56,459 nt of DNA from a virus. The translations under genes were made by a program, and so were the position numbers. This document shows, one piece after another, positions 45,015-53,181 of the stretch (positions are counted from its first letter, which is position 1; each line of letters starts with the position of its first letter). The notes beneath the pieces are model-generated. The model did no database searches and was not told the DNA's origin. It saw only the letters and a list, made by a program, of their open reading frames with translations. Location of the stretch: positions 1 to 56,459 of IMG/VR virus record IMGVR_UViG_3300046313_000796, one strand, 5' to 3'.

Positions 45015-45514
45015 TGACAAGTTTATTGAGCAATTATGATTATATGTCACAGCGTCCTAGACTGACTGGACAAATCAATAGCCTTAAATTATCTAGTAGA
45101 GATTCAGCCGTCAATGTTACTCAAGCTATCCCTTTCGGGTGCGTAGTGAAATTTGATACTACAAACTCATTCAGTGAACCTAGCACGGGGAAAGTTGTTC
45201 TTATTCCTAATGCTACCACTGACAAAATTGCTGGAATTTCTATTCTTGAGTATATCTATGAAGGGAGTGAATATCCTCTTAATTCAGCGTTTCCTTTTGC
45301 TACTCTGTGTGACGTTTTAGTATTTAGTGAAACTGCTAATACTATTGGCGACCCTGTTTTCCTCCGTGTTGTCTCTGGTGCAGGTGGCACAAAAGTCGGG
45401 TATGGCTTCCGCAATGTGGCTGTATCTGGGGAAACAATTGCTTTACCTAACTGTTATTGGACTGAAACCAATACAGGTACTAACGAAATATCTGAAATTC
45501 ATTTTGAACGATAG
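45014..45514 (+). CDS. Capsid decoration/cement protein
   Basis: 166 residues, beta-rich: AVNVTQAIPFGCVVKFD, KVVLIPNATTDKIAGISILEYI, FATLCDVLVFSETANTIGDPVFLRV, matching structural cement proteins placed before the capsid gene. It overlaps the scaffold gene by 1 nt; AGGAG is just after its stop, serving the capsid gene. Confidence 0.7.
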   Translation: MTSLLSNYDYMSQRPRLTGQINSLKLSSRDSAVNVTQAIPFGCVVKFDTTNSFSEPSTGKVVLIPNATTDKIAGISILEYIYEGSEYPLNSAFPFATLCDVLVFSETANTIGDPVFLRVVSGAGGTKVGYGFRNVAVSGETIALPNCYWTETNTGTNEISEIHFER

Positions 45515-45527
45515 GAGTAAAAGAAAA

Positions 45528-46550
45528 ATGACAACTGCACAATACACAAACGGATTAGTAAAACATTATCTTGAGAATAGACAGTCTATTCATGGAAGTC
45601 TTAACTTAGATGATAATGCAATCGCCTTTTTTCAACGACAGTTAGAAAAAGATTTAGGAAAAGTCTTTGAATCCTTAAAGCCTACTTTGACAGTTGAACA
45701 GGATATAGTCACCCAAGCTGGTTTACCTTACGGGACTAAATCGGTATTTTATACTGAAGTAGATACAAGAGGAATGGCTAGTATTATCGCTGGTGGTAGT
45801 GATGATATTAAACAAGTTAGTATGCTCGGTCAAGAAGTCTCTTATAAAAGAGCCAGATTGGCGATCGGTTATTCTTACTCTCAAGAAGAGTTAGACACCA
45901 TGTTTGAAGATACTCTTTATAGAAAACCTTTAAATGTCAATGAATACAAATTGAAAGGTTGTATTTATGCCTTAGATGATTTATCTGAAAAGTTAGGCTA
46001 TTATGGGGATTCAAGTCATGGTATCGTAGGATTATTGACTGATCCAGCTTTAACTCCCGTTATTGACACCTTCAAACCTTATTTGACTACTCAGACTGCG
46101 GAGGCTTTATATAATTGGTTTGTAAGAAGTTATTACTATATCGTTCAACAAACTAGACAAAGATTCGCCCCTAATACTTGTTTAATTCCCTTAAAATTGA
46201 TGATTCGGTTACAATCGGTGCGTTCTCTTTCAGCTAACAATGAAACTGCTTGGGATATGGTCACTAATTTAATGTCACAAATGGGAGTTACTCTTATGAA
46301 TAGAGAATCTCTAAGACAATCTGAATTAGAATCAAATGGAGTTACTAATGTAGGTGACAACCAAGAGATTATGGTGTTCTATCATAAGTCTCCCGATACT
46401 ATTTTCAGAATGATCAATGACATCAGAACCCAACCATTCGAGCGTAGAAATCTTAATTTTAGTACGATCATGTATTACGATGTTACAAGCACTATCATTC
46501 CCTATAAAGAAGTAGTAAGTATTATTAAATATCCTATTGCAACAACCTAA
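45528..46550 (+). CDS. Major capsid protein (DUF2184 family)
   Basis: 340 residues from ATG 45528, chosen over longer frames because AGGAGT lies 11 nt upstream. Matches DUF2184 HK97-type capsid proteins: LTVEQDIVTQAGLPYGTKSV, YTEVDTRGMA, SYKRARLAIGYSYSQEEL, GYYGDSSHGIVGLLTDP, NLMSQMGVT. It forms the head shell. Confidence 0.88.
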   Translation: MTTAQYTNGLVKHYLENRQSIHGSLNLDDNAIAFFQRQLEKDLGKVFESLKPTLTVEQDIVTQAGLPYGTKSVFYTEVDTRGMASIIAGGSDDIKQVSMLGQEVSYKRARLAIGYSYSQEELDTMFEDTLYRKPLNVNEYKLKGCIYALDDLSEKLGYYGDSSHGIVGLLTDPALTPVIDTFKPYLTTQTAEALYNWFVRSYYYIVQQTRQRFAPNTCLIPLKLMIRLQSVRSLSANNETAWDMVTNLMSQMGVTLMNRESLRQSELESNGVTNVGDNQEIMVFYHKSPDTIFRMINDIRTQPFERRNLNFSTIMYYDVTSTIIPYKEVVSIIKYPIATT

Positions 46551-46963
46551 TGAAAACAAAAATTGAATTTCACCCAGAAAGACTCTCGCCGCCAAGACAG
46601 GGTGGTTATGTCCTAAGAACAGAAGACTTTGAAACTCTCGCTTTGAAACAGGGTGAGAATATTTTTGAAGTAAGTCTTGTTGATCGATTTAGAACACATC
46701 CTAGTTTTATTGAGGCTATTAAAACCAGTGCTATCGTCGTGGTTTGTGAAGAAGTAGAAGAAACTAAAGAGAAAAATATCGGTGACTTCAAAAACGTAAA
46801 TGATGCAAAAAGAGCGGTCGAGAATAGCTATGATAAACTCAAATTAGAAACTTGGTTAGATCAGGAAACTAAAGGACAAAATAGAAATACTGTCATCAGT
46901 GCTATTAAAATAGCAATAGATAAAATAGAAACGGCTAAATTATCTACTGCTTCTATTTCTTAA
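46550..46963 (+). CDS. Head protein, probably head-tail related
   Basis: 137 residues. It overlaps the capsid stop by 1 nt. An N-terminal domain (about 1-70) rich in Phe/Arg is followed by a helical Lys/Glu-rich tail. Position after the capsid gene suggests head completion, but no family signature is visible. A palindromic terminator ends the operon. Confidence 0.5.
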   Translation: MKTKIEFHPERLSPPRQGGYVLRTEDFETLALKQGENIFEVSLVDRFRTHPSFIEAIKTSAIVVVCEEVEETKEKNIGDFKNVNDAKRAVENSYDKLKLETWLDQETKGQNRNTVISAIKIAIDKIETAKLSTASIS

Positions 46964-46977
46964 TCTTTTAAAAAAAT

Positions 46978-47013
46978 AAAAAAAGATGATCTGTATACAG
47001 ATCATCTTTTTTT
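46978..47013 (+). terminator. Terminator of the capsid operon
   Basis: A perfect 36-bp palindrome with GATGATCTGTA in each arm, ending in T7. It lies 14 nt after the stop at 46963 and also faces the convergent 47022 gene. Confidence 0.92.
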
Positions 47014-47021
47014 ATTGCCGA

Positions 47022-47729
47022 CTAATCTATTCTAAGAAGTTTTTTAAATTTTTTCTTGGCATCGGCATTATCAAAAATACCGTTATTAATAAGATCAATT
47101 TGATTAAATATGGCATCAGTAAGATCAGCATGACTAAAATTAGCACCGTTAAATTCAGCATCGATAAAATCAGCTTTTTTCAATGAACAATAACTAAAAT
47201 TAGTAACTTTGAGATCAGAGGATAATCCTATTTTCGATCTCAAGAAAATAATTTTATTCAAATAAGAACCATTAAATTGGACTCCTTTTAAATTAGATTT
47301 ATAAAAATCTGATTTACCTCTAAAGTAGCTACCGTAAAATAGTGAGTTTTCTAAATTGACGTTCTCAAACTCGCTATTTTCAGTTTTCAATCGATTAAAG
47401 ATAGAACCACTTAAAACAGAATCGGTAAAACTCACTAAATCCCAATTACTATCAGTTGCATTTATTCCTGCTAAATGGCAACCTTCAAAGAATACATTCG
47501 CCATTTGTGAATCAGCTAAATTACTCCCACGAAAACTACAATTTCTAAATAGACAATCACAAAAAGTAGCTTTGCTCAAATCTACATCTTCAAAAAAGCA
47601 GTCCTCTATTTGAGAACGATCTATTCTAAGCCCAGTCAAATCTTCCCCACTAAGAATCAAGTCTTTTAAATCTTCTTTCGATACCTTTGTAAATGACTTA
47701 TATTCTGCTAAAAATTCTTCTCTATTCAT
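47022..47729 (-). CDS. Pentapeptide-repeat protein
   Basis: 235 residues made largely of A(D/N)LXX-type repeats (about 30-215), e.g. LFRNCSFRGSNLADSQ and FNGANFSHADLTDAIF, predicting a right-handed beta helix. Such proteins are abundant in cyanobacteria; some mimic DNA and block gyrase. ATG overlaps the upstream stop (ATGA), so it is coupled to the 47726 gene. Role in the phage unknown. Confidence 0.88.
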   Translation of the reverse strand: MNREEFLAEYKSFTKVSKEDLKDLILSGEDLTGLRIDRSQIEDCFFEDVDLSKATFCDCLFRNCSFRGSNLADSQMANVFFEGCHLAGINATDSNWDLVSFTDSVLSGSIFNRLKTENSEFENVNLENSLFYGSYFRGKSDFYKSNLKGVQFNGSYLNKIIFLRSKIGLSSDLKVTNFSYCSLKKADFIDAEFNGANFSHADLTDAIFNQIDLINNGIFDNADAKKKFKKLLRID

Positions 47730-48055
47730 TTTTTTTTACTCCTATTTTCATTTATTAAATCTAATTCAACCTGTATAGCTGGAATCAAAACAATCAACTG
47801 ATTTTTTAGGCTTTTTCTTCTTAAGGAATTAGCTAAATAAAAGTCATCGGGATGGGTATAATTTTCTATTCCAAACTCTCTCAAATATTCTTCGGCTTCC
47901 TTATCATTCACAAAATCAAAACTATGTAAAAAAGGAAACAACCCATCTATTACAGATTTTGCTTGTATAAAAGCTAATAAGGGCTCTATATACGATGCTT
48001 CTAAAGGAATCACCGACTGAACTATCTCAACTATTTTCTGTTTATATTTATTCAT
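47726..48055 (-). CDS. Hypothetical protein
   Basis: 109 residues, soluble, helical; no family recognised. It overlaps the pentapeptide gene by 4 nt (ATGA) and follows a 52-residue gene by 3 nt, so three genes form one minus-strand operon. Confidence 0.5.
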   Translation of the reverse strand: MNKYKQKIVEIVQSVIPLEASYIEPLLAFIQAKSVIDGLFPFLHSFDFVNDKEAEEYLREFGIENYTHPDDFYLANSLRRKSLKNQLIVLIPAIQVELDLINENRSKKK

Positions 48056-48058
48056 TTT

Positions 48059-48217
48059 TCAATCCAAACAATATTCTACTGTTTTTACATTAGTTAATAC
48101 TTTTGTTTCCCAAAACTTCTTACATTTTTCTTCTCGTAAGTCATCGTAGGTCAAAGACAATATTTTATCATCTTTGAAAATATCAACACCATCTCTAAAT
48201 ATCTGTAGTTTAAACAT
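48059..48217 (-). CDS. Small hypothetical protein
   Basis: 52 residues from ATG 48217, with AAAGAGAT just upstream. MFKLQIFRDGVDIFKDDKIL and the WETKVLTN part give a protein-like mix; start, spacing (stop 3 nt before the 48055 ATG) and operon context support it. Family unknown. Confidence 0.55.
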   Translation of the reverse strand: MFKLQIFRDGVDIFKDDKILSLTYDDLREEKCKKFWETKVLTNVKTVEYCLD

Positions 48218-48268
48218 ATCTCTTTTTATCAAGTACACTTTTGATTATACAGAAATATCTTAAGAGTG

Positions 48269-48565
48269 TTAATCTATTTTAATGATCTTTATTTCTACTA
48301 CGGGGTAAATTTCTATTATATCTACTCCTAACGCAATGGCGATAAGGTTTAGGTTATCTTTAGCTATCGTCGGCACTAATCCTGTTTCTATTTTCTCTAA
48401 CAAGCCATTACTAATGCCTGTTAAGTCTGCTAATCCTTTTCTAGTTACATTTCTAGTTTTTCTTAAGTTACTTAAATTCACTCCTAACGATTTATCCCAT
48501 CTTAAAAAAATAGCGTTTTCTAAATGTACGGTAATCATAACATTATATTTAATTATTTTCTGCAT
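48269..48565 (-). CDS. XRE-family HTH regulator
   Basis: 98 residues (or 89 from ATG 48538). Typical Cro/CI HTH: WDKSLGVNLSNLRKTRNVTRKGLADLTGISNGLLEKIETGLVPTIAKDNLNLIAIALGV. It shares the WDKS(L/M)G lead-in with the 13952 protein. Divergent from the methylase-like gene at 48612, so it probably controls this intergenic region. Confidence 0.8.
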   Translation of the reverse strand: MQKIIKYNVMITVHLENAIFLRWDKSLGVNLSNLRKTRNVTRKGLADLTGISNGLLEKIETGLVPTIAKDNLNLIAIALGVDIIEIYPVVEIKIIKID

Positions 48566-48611
48566 TTTAGTTTAACATAGTTTTATAAACAATTTCATTT
48601 TAAGGAAAAGA

Positions 48612-49655
48612 ATGGATTTACAATTAGGATTTTTGGCAGAGGAAAATGAAATCATAGAGACTGAGGTTAAAGTAGAAAAAATAGAACAGCTCGTATTAAC
48701 TCAAGGAATAATTGAACCTAGAAAAGCAAAAGAAGATAGTACAGCTTTAAATTATTGGAAGTCATGGAAGCCTAAAGATAGAAGTAAGTTAGGGAAAGCT
48801 GATCACACTTACAAATTAACTCATGGTTGGTTAATGCCTTATTTAGTTGGCATTGACGAGTTCACAAATAAACGTTGGGAATATTGGGCAAAAGTACAAA
48901 GATTATCGCCCGTTGCCTATTATGAATATTTAACTAAAGGTGTAACTGATAAGTTTGTAGCGGAAGCTATACACTGTCACGATTACCCTGAAATAAGTTT
49001 TTCTGAAGATACTACTACTTTAAATTATCTTAATTCTGTTATTGATTTAATTTGTGGCGATCGCTCAATTAGCGGAATAGATGCTTTTGAATTTCTATTA
49101 GATTGGTTATTATTTGGGTTCGGGCATGAAGATTTTACAGAATTACCAGAATCCCCTTCTCGTGACAAGGCAATAAATAAGAAACTGTATGAATATTTTG
49201 ATTTATTCCCTTTGTTAATAAATCCTTATGATTATTTTGGGCTTATGTTACCTGAGTTATTTAATCAAGGGCGTAATCAAAAAGTTGGTTTTTTCCCAAC
49301 TCCTATGACTATCTGTATCGCTATGACTGAAATGATTAGCGGGAATGATAAACCTACTATTCAAAGATTTCAAGAATCGTCAGCTGGTACTGGAAGTCTT
49401 GTTTTAGCATGGTCAAAAAAAGGATTATGTGCAAGTATCACAGAATTATCTAATACTTGCACTAAGGCTATTTTGGTTAATTGTTATCTTTACGCCCCAC
49501 AATACGCACGTCCTTTATTTTATTTAGCAGAACAAAGTACTTTTATTTGTGGGAATGCTCTCAGTAATGAGATATTCCACGATTACCACGCTAAATATAA
49601 AAAAATAATTGCTGATGATTTCCGAAATCATTTTGCTGTTTTAACTAAAAAATAA
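48612..49655 (+). CDS. N6-DNA methylase-like protein without clear catalytic motif
   Basis: 347 residues. The C-terminal half has a class I methyltransferase-like GFFPTPMTICIAMTEMI, then FQESSAGTGSLVLAW (motif I-like), ITELSNTC and ICGNAL. An (N/D)PPY motif is not visible and the protein ends soon after ICGNAL, so it is likely truncated or non-catalytic. The N-terminal 200 residues are unrelated to known domains and Trp-rich. It contains a HIP1 site. It overlaps the endolysin gene end by 15 nt. Confidence 0.6.
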   Translation: MDLQLGFLAEENEIIETEVKVEKIEQLVLTQGIIEPRKAKEDSTALNYWKSWKPKDRSKLGKADHTYKLTHGWLMPYLVGIDEFTNKRWEYWAKVQRLSPVAYYEYLTKGVTDKFVAEAIHCHDYPEISFSEDTTTLNYLNSVIDLICGDRSISGIDAFEFLLDWLLFGFGHEDFTELPESPSRDKAINKKLYEYFDLFPLLINPYDYFGLMLPELFNQGRNQKVGFFPTPMTICIAMTEMISGNDKPTIQRFQESSAGTGSLVLAWSKKGLCASITELSNTCTKAILVNCYLYAPQYARPLFYLAEQSTFICGNALSNEIFHDYHAKYKKIIADDFRNHFAVLTKK

Positions 49656-50075
49656 ATCAAGCTCTGCTTTTCTACGACGGTCAAGTCCTGCGGAGGGCTT
49701 CCCGTTTATTTTATTCCACCTTTTTAATTCTGTCTCAGCACTTTGATAATCTTTTCGATTTATTTTTTTTCGAAGAGTTGATTCTTTAAAAGCATTTAGT
49801 CCTACATTAAAAGCAAAACTTGTTAAAGCTCCTAATTGTTGTTTAGTTAACGGCACTGTTACCAAATCCTCTATTTGTTTTGATAACTTTTCTAACTCAA
49901 GATAAAGCATCCCTTCCGCTTTCACTCTATTCATAGTGTCACTCATTTTTACTGATTTCCCATTTACTCTTGTAAACCCATAACCAATCGTAGGCACTCC
50001 CGCAGGACATAAATATGCCTTCTCCCTAAAACTTTCAAACTCCTTCACTAAATCAAATGCTTTTTTCTCTATCAT
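49641..50075 (-). CDS. Endolysin (GH24 lysozyme)
   Basis: 144 residues. T4-type lysozyme for host lysis: FESFREKAYLCPAGVPTIGYG with catalytic E14 and the typical LCPAG in place of the T4 Asp, then LTKQQLGALTSFAFNVG and the C-terminal LDRRRKAELDLF. No signal or membrane anchor; export would need a holin. Repeat R3 lies upstream. Confidence 0.92.
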   Translation of the reverse strand: MIEKKAFDLVKEFESFREKAYLCPAGVPTIGYGFTRVNGKSVKMSDTMNRVKAEGMLYLELEKLSKQIEDLVTVPLTKQQLGALTSFAFNVGLNAFKESTLRKKINRKDYQSAETELKRWNKINGKPSAGLDRRRKAELDLFFS

Positions 50076-50157
50076 TTTTAATACTAATTGTAGTAAGGCA
50101 TATTACAATTCTATTTTACATCTATTTTCCATAGGCTTTTTTCTATGCTTATTGTAT

Positions 50158-50446
50158 TTACGATAGAGAAAAGCCAATTGACGAGTTCCTATCAACAGGT
50201 TACCTGATATTAGGTTTCCTGTTATTAGGTTACCTGTTAACAGGTTTTCGATATACATAATTAAGATCAATAAACTCATAATTAAAAAAATAAAGATCAA
50301 GTTAATTATGCAAAAAATTTATTTTTTCTTTTTTTCTGTTTAAGAAAAGAAGCCATTGAAAAATAACTAATTATTCTCTGTATTGCTGATTATTTAGCTA
50401 AATAAGGCTAATGAGGTAAGTAAAGGATTAATCATACTTAAAGAAA
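50158..50446 (+). repeat. Dispersed element R3 (copy 3 of 3)
   Basis: About 289 bp, same direction as R1, with four iteron units around CCTGTTAACAGG. On minus the frame 50103-50300 gives hydrophobic residues then TGNL/SGNL units, as in the other copies. It fills the 417-bp divergent gap between the endolysin and the 50493 gene, like R2 in its gap; I see no other gene there. Confidence 0.85.
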
Positions 50447-50492
50447 CTTTAAAAGAGTAAAATAATGAAATAAAGCAATGATCAAATAAAGA

Positions 50493-50690
50493 ATGAGAAA
50501 AGAGCAAAGACATCCGTTAGCACATATTGACAGGCAAATAGTCAAAAGTTTTTTTGTGGAAGGAATGAGTGATTTCAATTTGACTGAATTAGCTCGGTTA
50601 AAAATCCATCACTATAATTTTTCAGGTGCAACCGATATACGATTCGATCTCGATAGCATTATGAATCAATGGGAATTAACTGAAGATTAA
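50493..50690 (+). CDS. Small hypothetical protein
   Basis: 65 residues: MRKEQRHPLAHIDRQIV, then EGMSDFNLTELARLKIH. Protein-like, no family recognised; it starts directly after R3 with only a weak ribosome-binding site (AGAATGAG). Confidence 0.4.
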   Translation: MRKEQRHPLAHIDRQIVKSFFVEGMSDFNLTELARLKIHHYNFSGATDIRFDLDSIMNQWELTED

Positions 50691-50776
50691 CTTTACGAAA
50701 AAACTAAAGTAATTTATGCGAAAGAGATTTTTCTAATTTCGATTCTGAGAGTGAAGAAGATTGGAGTTAATAAAAA

Positions 50777-50796
50777 ACCTCCTCTGATCGGGAGGT
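50777..50796 (-). terminator. Terminator-like hairpin (minus direction)
   Basis: ACCTCC/GGAGGT with an 8-nt loop, followed on minus by TTTTT. It lies 89 nt after the 50885 gene, downstream of the larger hairpin at 50835. Confidence 0.6.
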
Positions 50797-50834
50797 AAAA
50801 TAATTTAATTAATAGGTTATAATGGAAACAACAA

Positions 50835-50876
50835 AACCCGACACAGCTCTGCTAAGTATCTGCAAAGAATCGGGTT
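50835..50876 (-). terminator. Large-loop hairpin after the BRO gene
   Basis: AACCCGA/TCGGGTT with a 28-nt loop, ending 9 nt from the stop of the 50885 gene and followed on minus by TTTTGTTGTTT. A terminator with an unusual loop that may fold further (GCAGAT...AGC). Confidence 0.55.
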
Positions 50877-50884
50877 ACTCAATT

Positions 50885-51607
50885 TTAGGCTTTGGCTAGT
50901 GCACCGTATTTTTTATCTAAATAAACTGGCATTTTAAGGGGGACATATATTGTCTCCAAACATTGTGCAAAATATCCTAATTCACAGAAGTCATAGGCTT
51001 TTATAACCCGTGTCCCACGATGATTGTCAAGATGATAGATAGCCGTACTACTTTCAACTGCCCATTCTTTACTACTGCGATACGAACTCCAATGAATACC
51101 AACCGACCCATCGAGTAAATCAAATATATCTATTGGATAACCTAGCTTTTCTACTCGCAACATCAAATAGTTTGCTTTTTCTGCGATGCACCAAGTATTA
51201 GGTTGCTTAACTAGATTTTTCTCTAAATCCATAATGCGATCTGAGTAAACGGTAATTGCTTTTTTAGGTTGCTCAACTGAATAACTACCAGTTTGTCTAA
51301 TACTTGGTAAGATTTCCTCAAATACCCATTTTTGAAATTGTTTAGCTGTTTCTAAACGAGATTTAAAGATTAGTTGATAAATACCAGCCTCTTTAGTAAT
51401 TATCAATACCTTCTCAATTCTTGGCTTGTTTTCCCCATATCTGATGGTGGGCATTTGATGTAATGTCAAATAATCTGGATCGATTAAGTCTTTTATCGCT
51501 GTTTTGGGAGTAGCATAACCTAATGCTTTTGCTACATCGATCGCCACTGGATTACCATCTACAAAACGAATATCTTGACTATCAAACTGAAATCGTGTTA
51601 AATTCAT
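50885..51607 (-). CDS. BRO-N/antirepressor protein
   Basis: 240 residues. N-terminal BRO domain (about 8-105): FDSQDIRFVDGNPVAIDVAKALGYATPKTAIKDLI, KEAGIYQLIFKSRLETAKQFQKWVFEEILPSIRQTGSY. The C-terminal part (about 130-235) is distinct, possibly HTH. BRO-N phage proteins act as antirepressors. The ATG is fixed by AGGAG and leader D. The gene lies downstream of a methyltransferase gene in the same direction. Confidence 0.85.
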   Translation of the reverse strand: MNLTRFQFDSQDIRFVDGNPVAIDVAKALGYATPKTAIKDLIDPDYLTLHQMPTIRYGENKPRIEKVLIITKEAGIYQLIFKSRLETAKQFQKWVFEEILPSIRQTGSYSVEQPKKAITVYSDRIMDLEKNLVKQPNTWCIAEKANYLMLRVEKLGYPIDIFDLLDGSVGIHWSSYRSSKEWAVESSTAIYHLDNHRGTRVIKAYDFCELGYFAQCLETIYVPLKMPVYLDKKYGALAKA

Positions 51608-51694
51608 ATTAACTCCTAGTTGCTTAACTACTTTTAGGGGTTACGGAATGATATACAGCAATTCATAATTAACAGTTATGGGTTGCTTTTCCGT
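51608..51694 (-). promoter_or_regulatory. Structured leader RNA, copy D
   Basis: On minus: closing stem CGG/CCG (51691-51693 with 51644-51646), inner stem GCAACCCATAA/TTATGAATTGC, conserved TGTATATCAT, then CCTA pairing with TAGG of the ribosome-binding site. It differs from copies A to C by compensating changes in the closing stem. Confidence 0.7.
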
Positions 51695-51756
51695 TTCTAT
51701 AACTATTTATATATAAGTCTTTGAAGATTTTAAATCTACTTAATTAGTCTGTAATT

Positions 51757-53044
51757 CTAACTGTTCAATTTTATTTTGGTTGCTGATATTCTTTGATTAA
51801 TTATGTTTAAATATTCTTCTTCTTTTTCGATTAGAACATAATTAAAACCTGTTTCTATTGCACTTACTGCCGTTGTACCACTGCCTCCAAAAGGATCAAG
51901 TACAATTCCATTAGGGGGAGTAATTAACTCGATGAAATATGCCATTAAATGCCGTGATTTAACTGTCGGATGATCATTATTGACTAATCCTTTACAATTC
52001 CTATCAGTTGTGGATGCTTTGGCTTTGTAGTATATGCTATTGACTGTATCTGTATCAAAAGGTAAGTTTTTAAAATATCTCGCCGCCGTTCCTTTATCCT
52101 CAAAATAAACACCGCTTTTATACGGATTACTTTTAAATTTTACTGAATTATCCTTCGTGTATGTATCGTAATTATAGTCACTTGCTCTACTGACAGATTC
52201 CCCACTTTGATCGCCAATAACATTAACAGGACAATCTTTAGCGTGATTATTTTCTTGGCAGTTAATACCACATGATAAAATTAAATTAGCTGGATAAAGA
52301 CCGATGTTAGGATTGTGACCATCTTCTGATCCTGTTTCTTTTCCTAGCCCACTGTGATAAATATTAGTCTTCTCTTTTTTTTGAAAAACCACAAGGCACT
52401 CTTTTATTAGTACCAATCCTACCTGCATCAATATTTAATCCGCCCGTACCGTGTTTAAGAATATTTCTAACAATACTAGATTCTGAACATTTTTTCTGCC
52501 CCAACCACCAACCTTCGATCGCAGGTTTCAACGCAGGAGTTTTCCAACCATCCCATCGCTTTGCTAATTCACTTGATGATTTTGTGATTTTAGGGTTATC
52601 TTGCCATGAACCACCAAGTGCATTCGTACCATCCTTACATCCCCTTGCGGATGTAAGGATGCCTATAACCTCTCTTTCTTCTCCTAACATCCGATCAATC
52701 TGCTTACTCACATCTTGCCCTTTTTGAAATCCGCCGCCATTTGCATGGTGTACAATGTCAATAATTCTAAAACCAGCTAATTCTAAAGCCATACCAGTCC
52801 AGTGAGAGGTTCTAGGAATACTCCATACTAAACCAATTGCACCAGGCTTCATGGTACGCATGGCTTCGTTCATTACCTCTGATAACCAATTAATCCAATT
52901 AAGCATACCACCCTTGTTATCATCCCATTTCATGGACATAAAGCTGATCGAAGAAGGTGGATCAGTAATTAAAGAATCAAAATAATTATCGGGGAATGTT
53001 TTTAATACTTTTAAACAATCACCATGCAAAACTTGGTTAATCAT
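51757..53044 (-). pseudogene. Beta-class DNA methyltransferase C, frameshifted at an A8 tract
   Basis: Residues 1-226 from ATG 53044 (TDPPSSISFMSMKWDD, GGSWQ) end in RVPCGFSKKRED-stop; the rest of the enzyme (KEKTNIYHSGLG...LDPFGGSGTTAVSAIETGF) runs in the frame one base later, reaching 51757. The frames meet at eight A (T8 on plus, 52375-52382). One A fewer restores a single 1288-nt reading frame; a +1 slip in translation or transcriptional slippage would do the same. DPPS instead of DPPY is a further variation. It heads the BRO-N cassette. Confidence 0.8.
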
Positions 53045-53054
53045 AGATAAAAAA

Positions 53055-53103
53055 CAATTTTAATACTCTTGTAATACAATAGATTACAAGAGTATTAAAA
53101 TTG
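53055..53103. promoter_or_regulatory. Perfect 21-bp inverted repeat before methyltransferase C
   Basis: Arms 53055-53075 and 53083-53103 with a 7-nt loop, 11 nt before the ATG at 53044. They share GTAATACAAT with the palindrome at 54183. Just beyond it on the upstream side lies TTAGGTTAGG (53110-53119). Likely operator or regulatory hairpin. Confidence 0.65.
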
Positions 53104-53181
53104 TGAGAATTAGGTTAGGCTATTCTACTGTTTGAGAATATTTAATTTGCCCGACAGGATCAGAATTATAAAAAAGATCAA

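Noticed and set aside
45327-45527. N-terminal extension of the capsid protein
   Set aside because: It is an out-of-frame reading of the decoration gene; AGGAGT before ATG 45528 and the DUF2184 match fix the start.
52320-52440. Programmed -1 frameshift in methyltransferase C
   Set aside because: The downstream frame needs a +1 shift (or loss of one A), not -1.
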